Shown: positions 43,867-52,027 of the stretch, piece after piece | Layout of the letters: every line of letters begins with the position of its first letter | Position numbering within the stretch: the first letter of the stretch is position 1 | Source: DASYXZ01 sp035308965 | GTDB taxonomy: Bacteria; Acidobacteriota; Terriglobia; UBA7540 | Reading direction: 5' to 3' | DNA: 64,000 bases | Assembly: GCA_035308965.1 (NCBI GenBank) | Contig: DATGFN010000017.1 | Coordinates: 1-64,000 of the forward strand | Notes under the pieces: model-generated | Database searches by the model: none | Seen by the model: the letters and a program-made list of their open reading frames with translations, nothing else | What the model was told of the DNA's origin: nothing | Translations under genes and position numbers: made by a program

Positions 43867-44877
43867 CTATGTGCATACGGCCGCTCCTTCATGGCCGTTC
43901 ACCCAAACTTCGCGGAGCGCGCGCCGAACAAACACGCGAATGATTTGCCGCCGGTACTCGGGCGTGGAAGCCGATGTCCGCAATGGCTTGCCGGTGCGGA
44001 TGGCGTCGTGCGCGATCTGCTCCACAAGTTCCGCGTCGTAGCGCCGGCCCTGCATTAGCTCCGCTGCCCTCACCAATTGGGGGGCGGGATTGACGGCGTT
44101 CACCGCTATACGCGCTTCCAGGCAATGTCCTGCACCATCCTTTCGCATGGCGACTGCTACTCCGGCAAGTGGATAATCAATGGATTGCCGCAAGCGAAGC
44201 TTTTTGTAGGTTCCGCTCCATTCCGCGCTCGATGCGGGCACACGAATGCCCGTGACTATTTCATCGTTTGCCTTGGCGATGCGAGCGATTCCGTCATTCA
44301 CATAGAAACCTGCCAGAGGTAATTCTCTTTGACCTCGCGGGCCTGCCAGTTGGACCGAAGCGTTGAGAGCGAGCAGGGCAGGCGCGGTATCTCCGGAAAA
44401 CACGGCCCAACACATTCGTCCGCCGGGCGCCACGTGACAAATGGTGCCATCCTTTTTAATGCACCCGCCAATGGATTCGCGCCAGAACTGCGATTGGTTG
44501 TAGTAGAGGCAGCGGGTGTCCAGGCACAAATTACCGCCCAGCGTACCCATGTTACGAAGCAGGGGGCTGGCGATGGTTTTGGCTGCTTCGTGCAAGACGG
44601 GAAAATATCGCGCGATCTCGGGCGATTCCACCAGGGTCGAAATTCGCGTCAACGCTCCCACCCTCAGATCCGCGCCTGCGGGATAGCGAATAAAATCCAA
44701 TCCGCGGATTCCTTTGAGGTCAAGGAGAACGCTCGGCGCAAACAATCCTTGCTTCATGCTCGGAATCAAGTCCGTGCCGCCCGCCACCATCTGCACGTCG
44801 GGGCCATATCGGGCGAGCGCTTCAATGGCGGCATCAAGTGTCCGGGGCCGCGCCACATCAAAAACCGGCATGCTCAT
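43867..44877 (-). CDS. hcrB: 4-Hydroxybenzoyl-CoA reductase-like FAD subunit (beta) with extra Fe-S loop
   Basis: 336 residues from the ATG at 44877. A xanthine-oxidase-family FAD domain is shown by VAGGTDLIPSMKQG (about 32-45) and GTLGGNLC (about 109-116). What singles it out is a loop with four cysteines: DTRC (near 120), GGC (near 136), ICH (near 143) and RMC (near 152). The spacing and the surrounding YNQSQFWR and GDTAPALLAL words match the [4Fe-4S] insertion loop of HcrB from 4-hydroxybenzoyl-CoA reductase, which ordinary xanthine dehydrogenases lack. The comparison is from memory of the family. It lies in an operon with the Mo and 2Fe-2S subunits. Confidence 0.8.
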   Translation of the reverse strand: MSMPVFDVARPRTLDAAIEALARYGPDVQMVAGGTDLIPSMKQGLFAPSVLLDLKGIRGLDFIRYPAGADLRVGALTRISTLVESPEIARYFPVLHEAAKTIASPLLRNMGTLGGNLCLDTRCLYYNQSQFWRESIGGCIKKDGTICHVAPGGRMCWAVFSGDTAPALLALNASVQLAGPRGQRELPLAGFYVNDGIARIAKANDEIVTGIRVPASSAEWSGTYKKLRLRQSIDYPLAGVAVAMRKDGAGHCLEARIAVNAVNPAPQLVRAAELMQGRRYDAELVEQIAHDAIRTGKPLRTSASTPEYRRQIIRVFVRRALREVWVNGHEGAAVCT

Positions 44878-44940
44878 TATTTGTTTCCGTGGACAATTCT
44901 TGGCTCGCGGACTCAATAAGTTCTTCCGCGGATTTATTCT

Positions 44941-44968
44941 GACTCCTGACTCCTAGCTCCTTACTCCG
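44941..44968. repeat. Heptad array GACTCCT overlapping the hcrA-like stop codon
   Basis: Four seven-base units (GACTCCT twice, then AGCTCCT and TACTCCG) run from 44941 to 44968 and cover the last codons and stop of the molybdenum subunit gene. No inverted partner is visible in the 75-base gap. Confidence 0.65.
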
Positions 44969-47220
44969 GTCTTTTTCTTCTCCTCCAACGCCTTCAAAAC
45001 TTTTTCCGGCGTGATGGGCAACGTGTTGATCCAAACGCCCACCGCGTCATAGATGGCATGGGCCACGGCGGGGATGGTGGCGGCAAGCGATCCTTCGCCC
45101 GCTTCTTTGGCGCCGAAGGGACCCTCGGGATCGTTGCTCTCCACGATGATCGGATCGATGGGCGGCGATTCGTGCGTCGACGCGCTGCGGTATTCAAGCA
45201 GCCCCGGATTCATCAGGCGTCCGCCTTCCCACACCATCTCCTCCTGAACGGCCTGCCCCAGACCCATCCAGACCGAGCCGATCACTTGACCTTCCACATT
45301 GATCGGGTTAATGGCTTTGCCGCAATCGTGCGCAGCGGTGATGCGGTCCACGCGCACCTCGCCTGTCTCAGTATCCACGGTCACTTCCGCCACCTGCGCG
45401 CTGTAGCTGTAAGCCGGGGACGGTCCGACGCCCGCACCCTTGAATTTTCCGCCTTGTGCGTCTTTGGGTGGAGCATAGGTCCCTGCGGCCGTCAGAGTTT
45501 CATTCGGCCCGATTGCCAGGCGGGCGGCATCGTCGAATGTCAATTGGTTCCCGGCATTTGTCGATTTCTTGGCGGCGGCCATAATCACTTGACGAAGATT
45601 GCGCGCGGCATCGAGGGCGGCGTTTCCCGCCATGAAGGTTACGCGGCTGGAATAGCTTCCCAAATCTACCGGCGTAAGCGCAGTATCTGCGGCCACAATT
45701 TTCACGCGGTCCACGGGAATTCCCAACTCGGCCGCAACAATTTGCACTTGCATGGTGTCAGAACCCTGCCCGATTTCCGAAGCGCCGGTAAAAATTGTGA
45801 CCACTCCCTTTTCATCGGCGGAGAGGTTCACCGTGGTGTGCGGCATTTGAGCGCGGATAATGGGATTGGCGGCGCCGCTCACGTAATGGCTGCCGGCAAT
45901 GCCGATCCCTTTCCCAAACCGCTGCTTGCCGTATTTTTCGTTCCAATCCGATTGCCCTGCCACCTTGTCGATACACTCGGGCAATCCGTAGCTGAGCACG
46001 CGCAATCCATTTACGGTAATGCACGGCGCCTGCAATAGATTTCTGCGCCGAATTTCAACCGGGTCGATGCCCAGCACAGTTGCGATCATATTCAGTTGCT
46101 GTTCGAAAGCAAAACGGGTGTTCACTGTCCCGTGGCCGCGCATGGCGCCGCAAGCGGGCTTGTTGGTCAGCACGCGGTAGCCGTCAAACTTGACGTTTGG
46201 AATGTCGTACATGGCGTTCAGCAATTGTCCCGAATAAAGAATGGTGACCACGCCATAGCCGCAGAACGCGCCGCCATCCTGAACGATGCGCGCCTCGACG
46301 GCGGTCAGTTTCCCTTCGCGCGTGACGCCTGTCTTTAGTTCAACGGTCTGGCGCGGGCGGCCCCGGTGTGCGTAGAAAACCTCTTCGCGGGAATACGTAA
46401 TTTTCACCGGGTGGCCGGCTTTGCGCGCAAGAACCGCCGCCGCAAGTTCCAGTGGAATTACTTCGCTCTTTCCTCCGAATCCTCCCCCCACCAACGGCTT
46501 GATCACCCGCACTTTCGACTCCGGCATTTGCAACGTCGCTGCCAGCGTCTTCATCAGGTAATACGGCACCTGGGTGGATGACCAAACGGTGAGCGTGCCC
46601 TGAGAATCAAACCTCGCCAGCGTGGAATGCGGCTCCAGCGCGGCGTGGGTGACCTCGGCACATTCAAAACGATCGTGGCGGATGTAGTCCGCGGCTGCAA
46701 AGCCCGCCTCCACATCGCCAAAGTGGTGGTGGTATTCCTTCTCGATGTTGCGAGGCTTGTCCTCGTGGATCAAATCCTGTTCCGCCTCCATCGATTTTTC
46801 GGGGTCGAAATATCCGGGCAGGATTTCGTAATCCACGTCGATCAATCGCAACGCTTCGTCGGCGATCGCTTCCGAATCAGCCGCCAATCCAGCCACGTTG
46901 TCTCCGATATAGCGAACCTTATCCACGGCAAAAATCGTCTCGTCGTGGCCAATGGGCAGGATGCCGTACTTTACCGGAGTCTCACGCCCCGTCGCGACAG
47001 CATAAACACCCGGCAGCTGCTCTGCCGCCGAGGTGTCGATTGAGCGGATGCGCGCGTGGGCGTGGGGGCTGTGAAGGATTTTCCCCACCAACATTCCCGG
47101 CAGCGTCAGGTCGTCGGCATATTTCCCGGCGCCGGTGACCTTGTCCACGCTGTCCACCATCGGGATGCGCGCGCCGACGGCGGATCCGTTGTGGGGAGGA
47201 AAGTTGGAGGGCTGGCTCAT
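44953..47220 (-). CDS. hcrA: 4-Hydroxybenzoyl-CoA reductase-like molybdenum subunit (alpha)
   Basis: 755 residues from the ATG at 47220, which overlaps the stop of the 2Fe-2S subunit gene by four bases. It is a xanthine-oxidase-family molybdopterin subunit: VRYIGDNVAGLAA (about 100-112), VGGGFGGKSEV and ACGAMRGHGTVNTR (Mo-cofactor contacts). The catalytic Glu lies in PFGAKEAGEGSLA near the C-terminus. Several stretches, including GYGVVTILYSGQLLNAMYDIP and LPIGHDETIFAVDKVRYIGD, look closest to HcrA among the family members I can recall. With the Fe-S-loop beta subunit, the best call is reductive dehydroxylation of 4-hydroxybenzoyl-CoA to benzoyl-CoA. Another aromatic hydroxylase is the alternative. 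Confidence 0.82.
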   Translation of the reverse strand: MSQPSNFPPHNGSAVGARIPMVDSVDKVTGAGKYADDLTLPGMLVGKILHSPHAHARIRSIDTSAAEQLPGVYAVATGRETPVKYGILPIGHDETIFAVDKVRYIGDNVAGLAADSEAIADEALRLIDVDYEILPGYFDPEKSMEAEQDLIHEDKPRNIEKEYHHHFGDVEAGFAAADYIRHDRFECAEVTHAALEPHSTLARFDSQGTLTVWSSTQVPYYLMKTLAATLQMPESKVRVIKPLVGGGFGGKSEVIPLELAAAVLARKAGHPVKITYSREEVFYAHRGRPRQTVELKTGVTREGKLTAVEARIVQDGGAFCGYGVVTILYSGQLLNAMYDIPNVKFDGYRVLTNKPACGAMRGHGTVNTRFAFEQQLNMIATVLGIDPVEIRRRNLLQAPCITVNGLRVLSYGLPECIDKVAGQSDWNEKYGKQRFGKGIGIAGSHYVSGAANPIIRAQMPHTTVNLSADEKGVVTIFTGASEIGQGSDTMQVQIVAAELGIPVDRVKIVAADTALTPVDLGSYSSRVTFMAGNAALDAARNLRQVIMAAAKKSTNAGNQLTFDDAARLAIGPNETLTAAGTYAPPKDAQGGKFKGAGVGPSPAYSYSAQVAEVTVDTETGEVRVDRITAAHDCGKAINPINVEGQVIGSVWMGLGQAVQEEMVWEGGRLMNPGLLEYRSASTHESPPIDPIIVESNDPEGPFGAKEAGEGSLAATIPAVAHAIYDAVGVWINTLPITPEKVLKALEEKKKTGVRS

Positions 47221-47717
47221 CGCGGCTGGACCTCCAGCGGACGCTTTGCGCGCAGCAGTTCCATTGCTTTCCGCACCGAGGCGAGGATTTGCACGTAGCC
47301 CGTGCACCGGCAGAGATTGCCCGACAGGGCCTCATTCAATTCCTGATCGGTGGGCTCAGGATTCCTGGCCAGCAGATGTTTGGCGGTCAAAATCATTCCG
47401 GGGGTGCAGTAACCGCATTGCGCCCCGCCCTCGATGGCGAAACCACGTTGCAGCGGATCCAGCTCGGAGCCGTCCGCCACGCCTTCGATGGTGGTAATTT
47501 CCTGGTCCTGGTAGGAAACGGAAAGCATCAGGCAGGACATCTGCGGTTCGCCGTCAATCAGCACGGCGCAGGCGCCGCAGCTCGAATCATCGCAGCCGCG
47601 CTTTGTGCCGGTCAGTTCAAGGTCCTGCCGAAGGACGTCAAGCAGGATGCGGTTGGGTTCCACTTCCAACTCGCGAATCTTGCCGTTAATGTGAAGCCGG
47701 ACTGATTCCTTTTTCAC
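47217..47717 (-). CDS. hcrC: 4-Hydroxybenzoyl-CoA reductase-like 2Fe-2S subunit (gamma)
   Basis: 166 residues from a GTG start with GGAG upstream. It carries two [2Fe-2S] sites: the plant-ferredoxin-like GCDDSSCGACAV plus a later MSC (about 42-62), and the alpha-helical CGYCTPGM ... GNLCRCTGY site (about 102-143). This is the standard small subunit that passes electrons between FAD and molybdopterin. It is the first of the three reductase genes, and its stop overlaps the alpha-subunit start, so the complex is translationally coupled. The start lies 15 bases from the stop of the crotonase upstream. Confidence 0.9.
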   Translation of the reverse strand: MKKESVRLHINGKIRELEVEPNRILLDVLRQDLELTGTKRGCDDSSCGACAVLIDGEPQMSCLMLSVSYQDQEITTIEGVADGSELDPLQRGFAIEGGAQCGYCTPGMILTAKHLLARNPEPTDQELNEALSGNLCRCTGYVQILASVRKAMELLRAKRPLEVQPR

Positions 47718-47732
47718 GAGATCTCCATCCCT

Positions 47733-48515
47733 TTAACTCTTCCACTTGGGAGGGCGTTTTTCCACGAACGCATGAATCCCCTCGGCGGAGTCCTCAGTGG
47801 GCAACAACTCTTCCAGGTAAATTCTTTCTGTCTCGCGCAACGCGGCCTCAAAGGCCTGCCGCGATCTGAGCCGGGCCGTCCTACGCGCCAAAACCAGAAT
47901 GGCGGGGCTTTGCGCCAGCAATGAGCCGGAAAATATTTCCGCTTCGCGTTCGAGATTGGCTTCAGGCGTTACGCGGTTGACCAGTCCCAAGCGCATAGCC
48001 TCTTCCGCGCCAATCGATTCGCCCGTCAAAATCATCTCCAGGGCCTTTTTTTCGGGAATCAGTTTGGGCAAGAGAATCGAAGCCACGGGCGGGATTGCGC
48101 CTACTTTAATTTCCGGCTGGCCGAAACGGGCGCCGGAGGCGGCGAGAATGAAATCGCAAGCCATGGCCAGCTCCATGCCTCCGCCCAGGCAATGCCCGCG
48201 GACGATGGCGACGGTGGGGCATCGCGCGCCCAACACCTCGCGGATCAGGCCATGGAATTCGCGCAGCAATTCGGGGGCGCGTTCGGGAACATGGTCGCGG
48301 ATGTCAGTTCCGGCGCAGAAAGCCCTTTCGCCGGCGCCGGAAAATTCCACCAGGCGTACGGTGGAATTCTTCAACACGTTTTCGAGTGTGGCTCTAAATT
48401 CACGCAGGGATGCAAGGTCCAATATATTCAAGGGCGGCCGGTTGATCACCAGACGAGCGGCTTGAGCCCGGGATTCTACAAGAAAATTCAGAGGCGTTAT
48501 TTGAGCCACGGGCAT
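47733..48515 (-). CDS. Crotonase-family hydratase resembling cyclohexa-1,5-diene-1-carbonyl-CoA hydratase
   Basis: 260 residues. The crotonase oxyanion-hole and active-site words are FCAGTDIRDH (about 66-75), GHCLGGGMELAMACD (about 107-121) and FGQPEIKVGAIPPVAS (about 129-145). Both active-site Glu residues of enoyl-CoA hydratases are present (MEL and PEI). The usual GGTQRL stretch is replaced by PPVASILLP. The HGLIREVL helix, the FGQPEI block and the IYLEELLPTEDSAEGIHAF end recall the dienoyl-CoA hydratase Dch/BadK group of the benzoyl-CoA pathway. This is from memory and needs alignment. The gene sits directly before the hydroxybenzoyl-CoA reductase genes, which supports an aromatic role. 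Confidence 0.72.
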   Translation of the reverse strand: MPVAQITPLNFLVESRAQAARLVINRPPLNILDLASLREFRATLENVLKNSTVRLVEFSGAGERAFCAGTDIRDHVPERAPELLREFHGLIREVLGARCPTVAIVRGHCLGGGMELAMACDFILAASGARFGQPEIKVGAIPPVASILLPKLIPEKKALEMILTGESIGAEEAMRLGLVNRVTPEANLEREAEIFSGSLLAQSPAILVLARRTARLRSRQAFEAALRETERIYLEELLPTEDSAEGIHAFVEKRPPKWKS

Positions 48516-48542
48516 GGGTCTCGGCCGTCCCTGGCGGCGGGA

Positions 48543-49694
48543 TTATTGGATGAGCGTGTTGGGATCTCTGGCTCCTTCCGAGGGCACGAAATCCTCTTCT
48601 TTTTTCGGCTGAATCCATCCCTTCTCCTTGAAGATGGATGCCAGAATTTTCTGGTCTTCCACAGAGGGCAACACGGTGGGCAAATATTTTTCGTATTCCT
48701 CGGCGGTCAGCGGCTCTCCCGCCAGGTTGTAGCACTGGCCGGCGAACTGCCCGATTTGCCGGTTGAATTTCAAGTCGGGCACCACGATTTTGGGCTGATC
48801 CTCGGGAATGGACTTGTTAAGAAGGTCCGTGAGTTTTTTAACTTCTTCGTAGTAGAGGTTGCGCGAGGACTCATTCAGATGTTGTTTGTCCGCATCGGAT
48901 TTGGCGGCACCCTCGTTATACCGGCCTTTCAACCCCCAAACGTAGGCCCATTGGGCGGAAGAGGAACGGTCGGTTCCAAATAAATCGTAAGATGTGGGGA
49001 GCCACTTATTGAAATACTTCTGGATGATAGAAAGAGGAATCATGCCTGCCTTCACGATGCGATGCAGCCCGTTATTGCCCGTGCCCAGGTGGAAGGATTC
49101 TTCCTTGAGCATGGGCGGCATGCTTTGAGCGAGCGGCAGAAAGCCGGAATGAGATAGCATGGTCAACTGAAATTTTCCGTCGCGGTCCACAAAGTGGGCG
49201 TAGGTAAAAAAATCCAGCCAATTATTCACGATTTCGTTGAAAGCGCCGAGCAGGCGGCTGTCCGTGAAGGCGCGCCGCTCCAGCAACTTCTGCGCTTCAA
49301 TCCTGCCCGGCCGGCCGAAATGGTTGATCAGCACGTGACCCATCTGCCATCCGTGGCGCATTTCTTCCGTCATCACCCGCAGCAGGCTCAGATAGTCGTA
49401 TCGGCTGGGCGCGGTTTCAAACAAGCGCCGCTGCTGCTCAACAGAGGCAAACTCAGTGTCGCCCTGGTAGACGACCAGATTCATCACGGCGTCGCGAATG
49501 CGCTGGTCAGGAATATGCATCAGCGTTTTCCAGCGCAACTGGCCTTTATAATCGCCAAACTCGATCTCCGGAGTGACCTGTCCATACTTCGCTTGAAACC
49601 TGTAATCCTTGAACTCCGGCGCGTCCAGGCCGATGTCTTTCTGCCAGCCGTAGAAGTAATCGGTCCAATCGTCAAAAGTTGAAATTCGGAGCAT
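48543..49694 (-). CDS. PaaA/BoxB-like di-iron oxygenase subunit
   Basis: 383 residues from the ATG at 49694 (GGGGAGA upstream). It is a helical ferritin-like protein with two Glu-x-x-His metal motifs: EEMRHGWQMGH (about 116-126) and KEESFHLG (about 211-218). This is the pattern of the phenylacetyl-CoA/benzoyl-CoA epoxidase catalytic subunits (COG3396). It is longer than PaaA and shorter than typical BoxB. The FGTDRSSSAQWAYVWGLKGR block and C-terminal 80 residues appear specific to this subgroup. If BoxB-like, it epoxidises the ring of an aromatic CoA thioester with O2. No reductase (BoxA or PaaE) is in the window. Confidence 0.75.
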   Translation of the reverse strand: MLRISTFDDWTDYFYGWQKDIGLDAPEFKDYRFQAKYGQVTPEIEFGDYKGQLRWKTLMHIPDQRIRDAVMNLVVYQGDTEFASVEQQRRLFETAPSRYDYLSLLRVMTEEMRHGWQMGHVLINHFGRPGRIEAQKLLERRAFTDSRLLGAFNEIVNNWLDFFTYAHFVDRDGKFQLTMLSHSGFLPLAQSMPPMLKEESFHLGTGNNGLHRIVKAGMIPLSIIQKYFNKWLPTSYDLFGTDRSSSAQWAYVWGLKGRYNEGAAKSDADKQHLNESSRNLYYEEVKKLTDLLNKSIPEDQPKIVVPDLKFNRQIGQFAGQCYNLAGEPLTAEEYEKYLPTVLPSVEDQKILASIFKEKGWIQPKKEEDFVPSEGARDPNTLIQ

Positions 49695-49789
49695 AAGATC
49701 TCCCCTCCTCGACCGGGGTCGCATCCTTCCTCTAACCCATTTTAACTCTCAACGGCGGCCTCCGGCCAGAGGGCCTGGCTTCAAGTCAC

Positions 49790-49890
49790 GGGTCAGATTG
49801 GTCATGTAGAGGCGAGTTGCGGGGACCCCAAGTCGTGCTATGGGGCTCGCCATGTGGCGGCGTAAAGCCGCCTCTACGTCAAACTGACCC
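49790..49890. repeat. 101-base inverted-repeat element (MITE-like)
   Basis: The left end (49790-49814) and the inverted right end (49867-49890) share GGGTCAG...GTAGAGGCG with a three-base length difference. Inside is a small GGCGGC/GCCGCC hairpin (49856-49872). No reading frame of note exists. It sits in the 207-base gap between the di-iron oxygenase gene and a crotonase gene. Confidence 0.6.
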
Positions 49891-49901
49891 ACTATAGCGC
49901 T

Positions 49902-50693
49902 TTATCTTGCCTTGAAATTGGGTTTGCGTTTCTCGGCGAATGCCCGCAAGCCCTCGGCAAAATCATCCGACTCAAAGCATTTCATTTGGGCTTTGACTTC
50001 ATGCTCCAACATTGAGTCCAACTGGGTTTCCAATCGCGTGTACAAAGCTTCTTTAAGCAAACTTACTGGCAATGAAGGCAGCAAGGCGAGGCGTTCAGCT
50101 AATTTTCGAGTCTCCGCGGCCAACTGGTCATGCGGCACAACGAAATTCACCAGCCCGATGCGCAGAGCCTCCGCCGCGTTGACGGGGTCCCCCAGAAAAA
50201 ACATTTCCATGGCGCGGCCAATACCCACGTGTCGCGGCAGGAAGAAAGCGCCGCCCCAATCGGGATGCAAGCCGATTTTCAAGAATGCCTGTACGAAGGT
50301 AGCCTGGTCGGATGCGATGCGCATGTCGCAAGCGAGCGCCAGACTCAATCCCGCGCCGGCCGCCGGGCCGTTGACAGAGGCCAGGACCGGAATGGGAAGC
50401 CGTCGAATCGCGTGCACCAGGTTATTCCCTGCATCCAGAAGCGACCGCAAGGTGGCGGAGTGGTGGCTGGTTTTGAGATTCGACAGCGTCTCGATGTCGC
50501 CCCCCGCGCAAAATCCGCGGCCCGCTCCGGTGACAATCGCAACCCGAAGGGATGGCTCATGGGCGATGGTCGCGATGGCCTCCGCCAACCCATGTTGCTC
50601 GGCCTCATCCAGGGCGTTTAATTTTTCGGGACGGTTCAACAGGACGGTGGCGATGGGGCCATCGCGCGTCAGAACCACCGCATCATTTGGCAT
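49902..50693 (-). CDS. PaaG-like crotonase (ring-epoxide or enoyl-CoA isomerase type)
   Basis: 263 residues. It has an N-terminal crotonase core with RGFCAGGDIE (about 59-68), NGPAAGAGLSLALACD (about 107-122) and the LKIGLHPDWGGAFFLPRHVG loop (split by no gap, about 137-156). The first catalytic Glu of hydratases is replaced (AGLSL), whereas Asp in HPDWGG is kept, the pattern of PaaG 2-(1,2-epoxy-1,2-dihydrophenyl)acetyl-CoA isomerase and other isomerases. Its place next to an epoxidase-like gene fits that role. The start overlaps the end of the glycosylase gene by 11 bases. Confidence 0.78.
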   Translation of the reverse strand: MPNDAVVLTRDGPIATVLLNRPEKLNALDEAEQHGLAEAIATIAHEPSLRVAIVTGAGRGFCAGGDIETLSNLKTSHHSATLRSLLDAGNNLVHAIRRLPIPVLASVNGPAAGAGLSLALACDMRIASDQATFVQAFLKIGLHPDWGGAFFLPRHVGIGRAMEMFFLGDPVNAAEALRIGLVNFVVPHDQLAAETRKLAERLALLPSLPVSLLKEALYTRLETQLDSMLEHEVKAQMKCFESDDFAEGLRAFAEKRKPNFKAR

Positions 50694-51204
50694 TGCGATT
50701 CACCCATCGCGCCAATTGGCGAAAATATTCGAGCTTTTCGGTTCGCGCCAGACTTCCGTTGCGGCCGCTGGTGGAAGGCAGCACAAACACGCGGGCGCCG
50801 GCAACCAGCTCGCGCTGCCAACCCAGGCGGACTGCTCGGCCGCAGAATTTCTCGTATGCGCCTTTGCCGTTGAATGCCACCACGCGCGCCCGGGGAGCGG
50901 CCAGCTTCAAGCGATCACTCAACAAACTGATCCCGCTTCGATATTCGTGCGCACGCAGTTCGCTTGAGGATTTGGACCATCGCTTCACCAGATCCGTCAT
51001 GCCGATGCCAAACTCCAGCACGCGATGATCTTCTTCCCAGCCCAACTTCACCGGCAGCAATTCCGACTCGAAAAGAAAATTCCAAAACTGGTTGCCGCGC
51101 CCGGCGTAATAATGTCCTAGACGCGCAGACCGTTCACCGGGGTTGAAGCCCACAAAAACAACTCGCAGCCCGGGACGAAGGTAATCAGGAAGCTGCTGGG
51201 GCAT
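50683..51204 (-). CDS. mug: Mug-type G/U mismatch DNA glycosylase
   Basis: 173 residues from the ATG at 51204. Mug/TDG hallmarks: LRVVFVGFNPGERSARLGHYYAG (split by no gap, near 13-35), where GFNPG supplies the catalytic Asn, and a C-terminal FVLPSTSGRNGS loop (about 143-154), the intercalation wedge region. It removes uracil or thymine-derived damage opposite G. It is translationally linked on both sides: its start overlaps the glutamine amidotransferase gene by 20 bases and its end overlaps the crotonase gene by 11. The partner genes offer no obvious functional reason. Confidence 0.88.
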   Translation of the reverse strand: MPQQLPDYLRPGLRVVFVGFNPGERSARLGHYYAGRGNQFWNFLFESELLPVKLGWEEDHRVLEFGIGMTDLVKRWSKSSSELRAHEYRSGISLLSDRLKLAAPRARVVAFNGKGAYEKFCGRAVRLGWQRELVAGARVFVLPSTSGRNGSLARTEKLEYFRQLARWVNRNAK

Positions 51205-51913
51205 TTGTTCGCCGCTGCTCCGCGGTTTTCCGGCACCGGTCGAGAAATTGTTGCAGCATCTTTTTCTGCTCGGGCTGGTCGGCAATCTCCTCCGGGTGCC
51301 ACTGCACTGCCACCAAATAGGGAAAACCCACGGCAGCCTCCACTGCTTCCACTAGTCCGTCCTCGGAGTAAGCCGTCACTTTCAGTCCGCGCCCCACGCG
51401 CTTGATCCCCTGGTGGTGGAAACTGTTGACGCGGCAATGCCCATGGAAGGACTCGCCCAGCAACGATTCGGGTTCGCTCAGGGTGACGCTATGGGTCGCG
51501 TCCGCGCGTCCGCCCGTCTGTTTGTGGTCAACCTCCACTTCCGCGTCGCGCTCCAAATCCTGGTAGAGCGTGCCTCCGAATTTCACATTGATCAGTTGCG
51601 TTCCGCGGCAGATTCCAAACACCGGCAACTTCGATTCCTGCGCCCGGTCGAGCAGCTTCAACTCAAAATCGTCGCGCTTCCGGTTGATTTTGACGTTGTC
51701 GTATTTCTTTTCCTCCTGGTAGAGAGCCGGATCGACATCTTCGCCGCCGCCCAGAAGAATTCCGTCAAAGTCCTCAGCGCGAAAGTTGGACGCTCCGGCG
51801 GTGACCAGTTGGATTTCCTCCGGCAAGGCTCCCGCGGTCAGCAGGGCTTTGAAATATGGGGAATCCTTGCCTTTGGACTTCTCTTTATCCGCAACTGAAA
51901 CGGCGATTTTCAT
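51185..51913 (-). CDS. Class I glutamine amidotransferase / gamma-glutamyl hydrolase-like (C26)
   Basis: 242 residues. The C26 triad is visible: the nucleophile elbow FGICRGTQLINV (Cys near 99), a VNSFHHQG segment (about 166-173) and AVQWHPEE (His-Glu near 204-206). GGGEDVDP (about 55-62) forms the N-terminal loop. Family knowledge: PuuD-like members hydrolyse gamma-glutamyl-GABA; others act on folate polyglutamates or serve as anthranilate-type amidotransferases. No puu genes are near, so the substrate is open. The start lies beside a heptad repeat pair that separates it from the crotonase upstream. Confidence 0.85.
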   Translation of the reverse strand: MKIAVSVADKEKSKGKDSPYFKALLTAGALPEEIQLVTAGASNFRAEDFDGILLGGGEDVDPALYQEEKKYDNVKINRKRDDFELKLLDRAQESKLPVFGICRGTQLINVKFGGTLYQDLERDAEVEVDHKQTGGRADATHSVTLSEPESLLGESFHGHCRVNSFHHQGIKRVGRGLKVTAYSEDGLVEAVEAAVGFPYLVAVQWHPEEIADQPEQKKMLQQFLDRCRKTAEQRRTNAPAAS

Positions 51914-51920
51914 TTCAACA

Positions 51921-52023
51921 ACTGTCCTTCGTCATTTGCCAATCGTCCGAGCCCTATGCTCAATTTGCCCTGCTCATTAGAATCAGCACGACACCAATGA
52001 CAAGGGACAAAGGACGAATGACA
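51921..52023. repeat. Inverted pair of heptad arrays, GGACA/TGACA core
   Basis: The left arm is four seven-base units on the minus strand (51921-51948, for example GGACGAT, GGACAGT). The right arm is four units on the plus strand (51996-52023, for example AATGACA, AGGGACA). The words match when one arm is inverted. About 47 bases lie between. The array fills the gap between the amidotransferase start and the crotonase stop. Confidence 0.8.
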
Positions 52024-52027
52024 GCAT

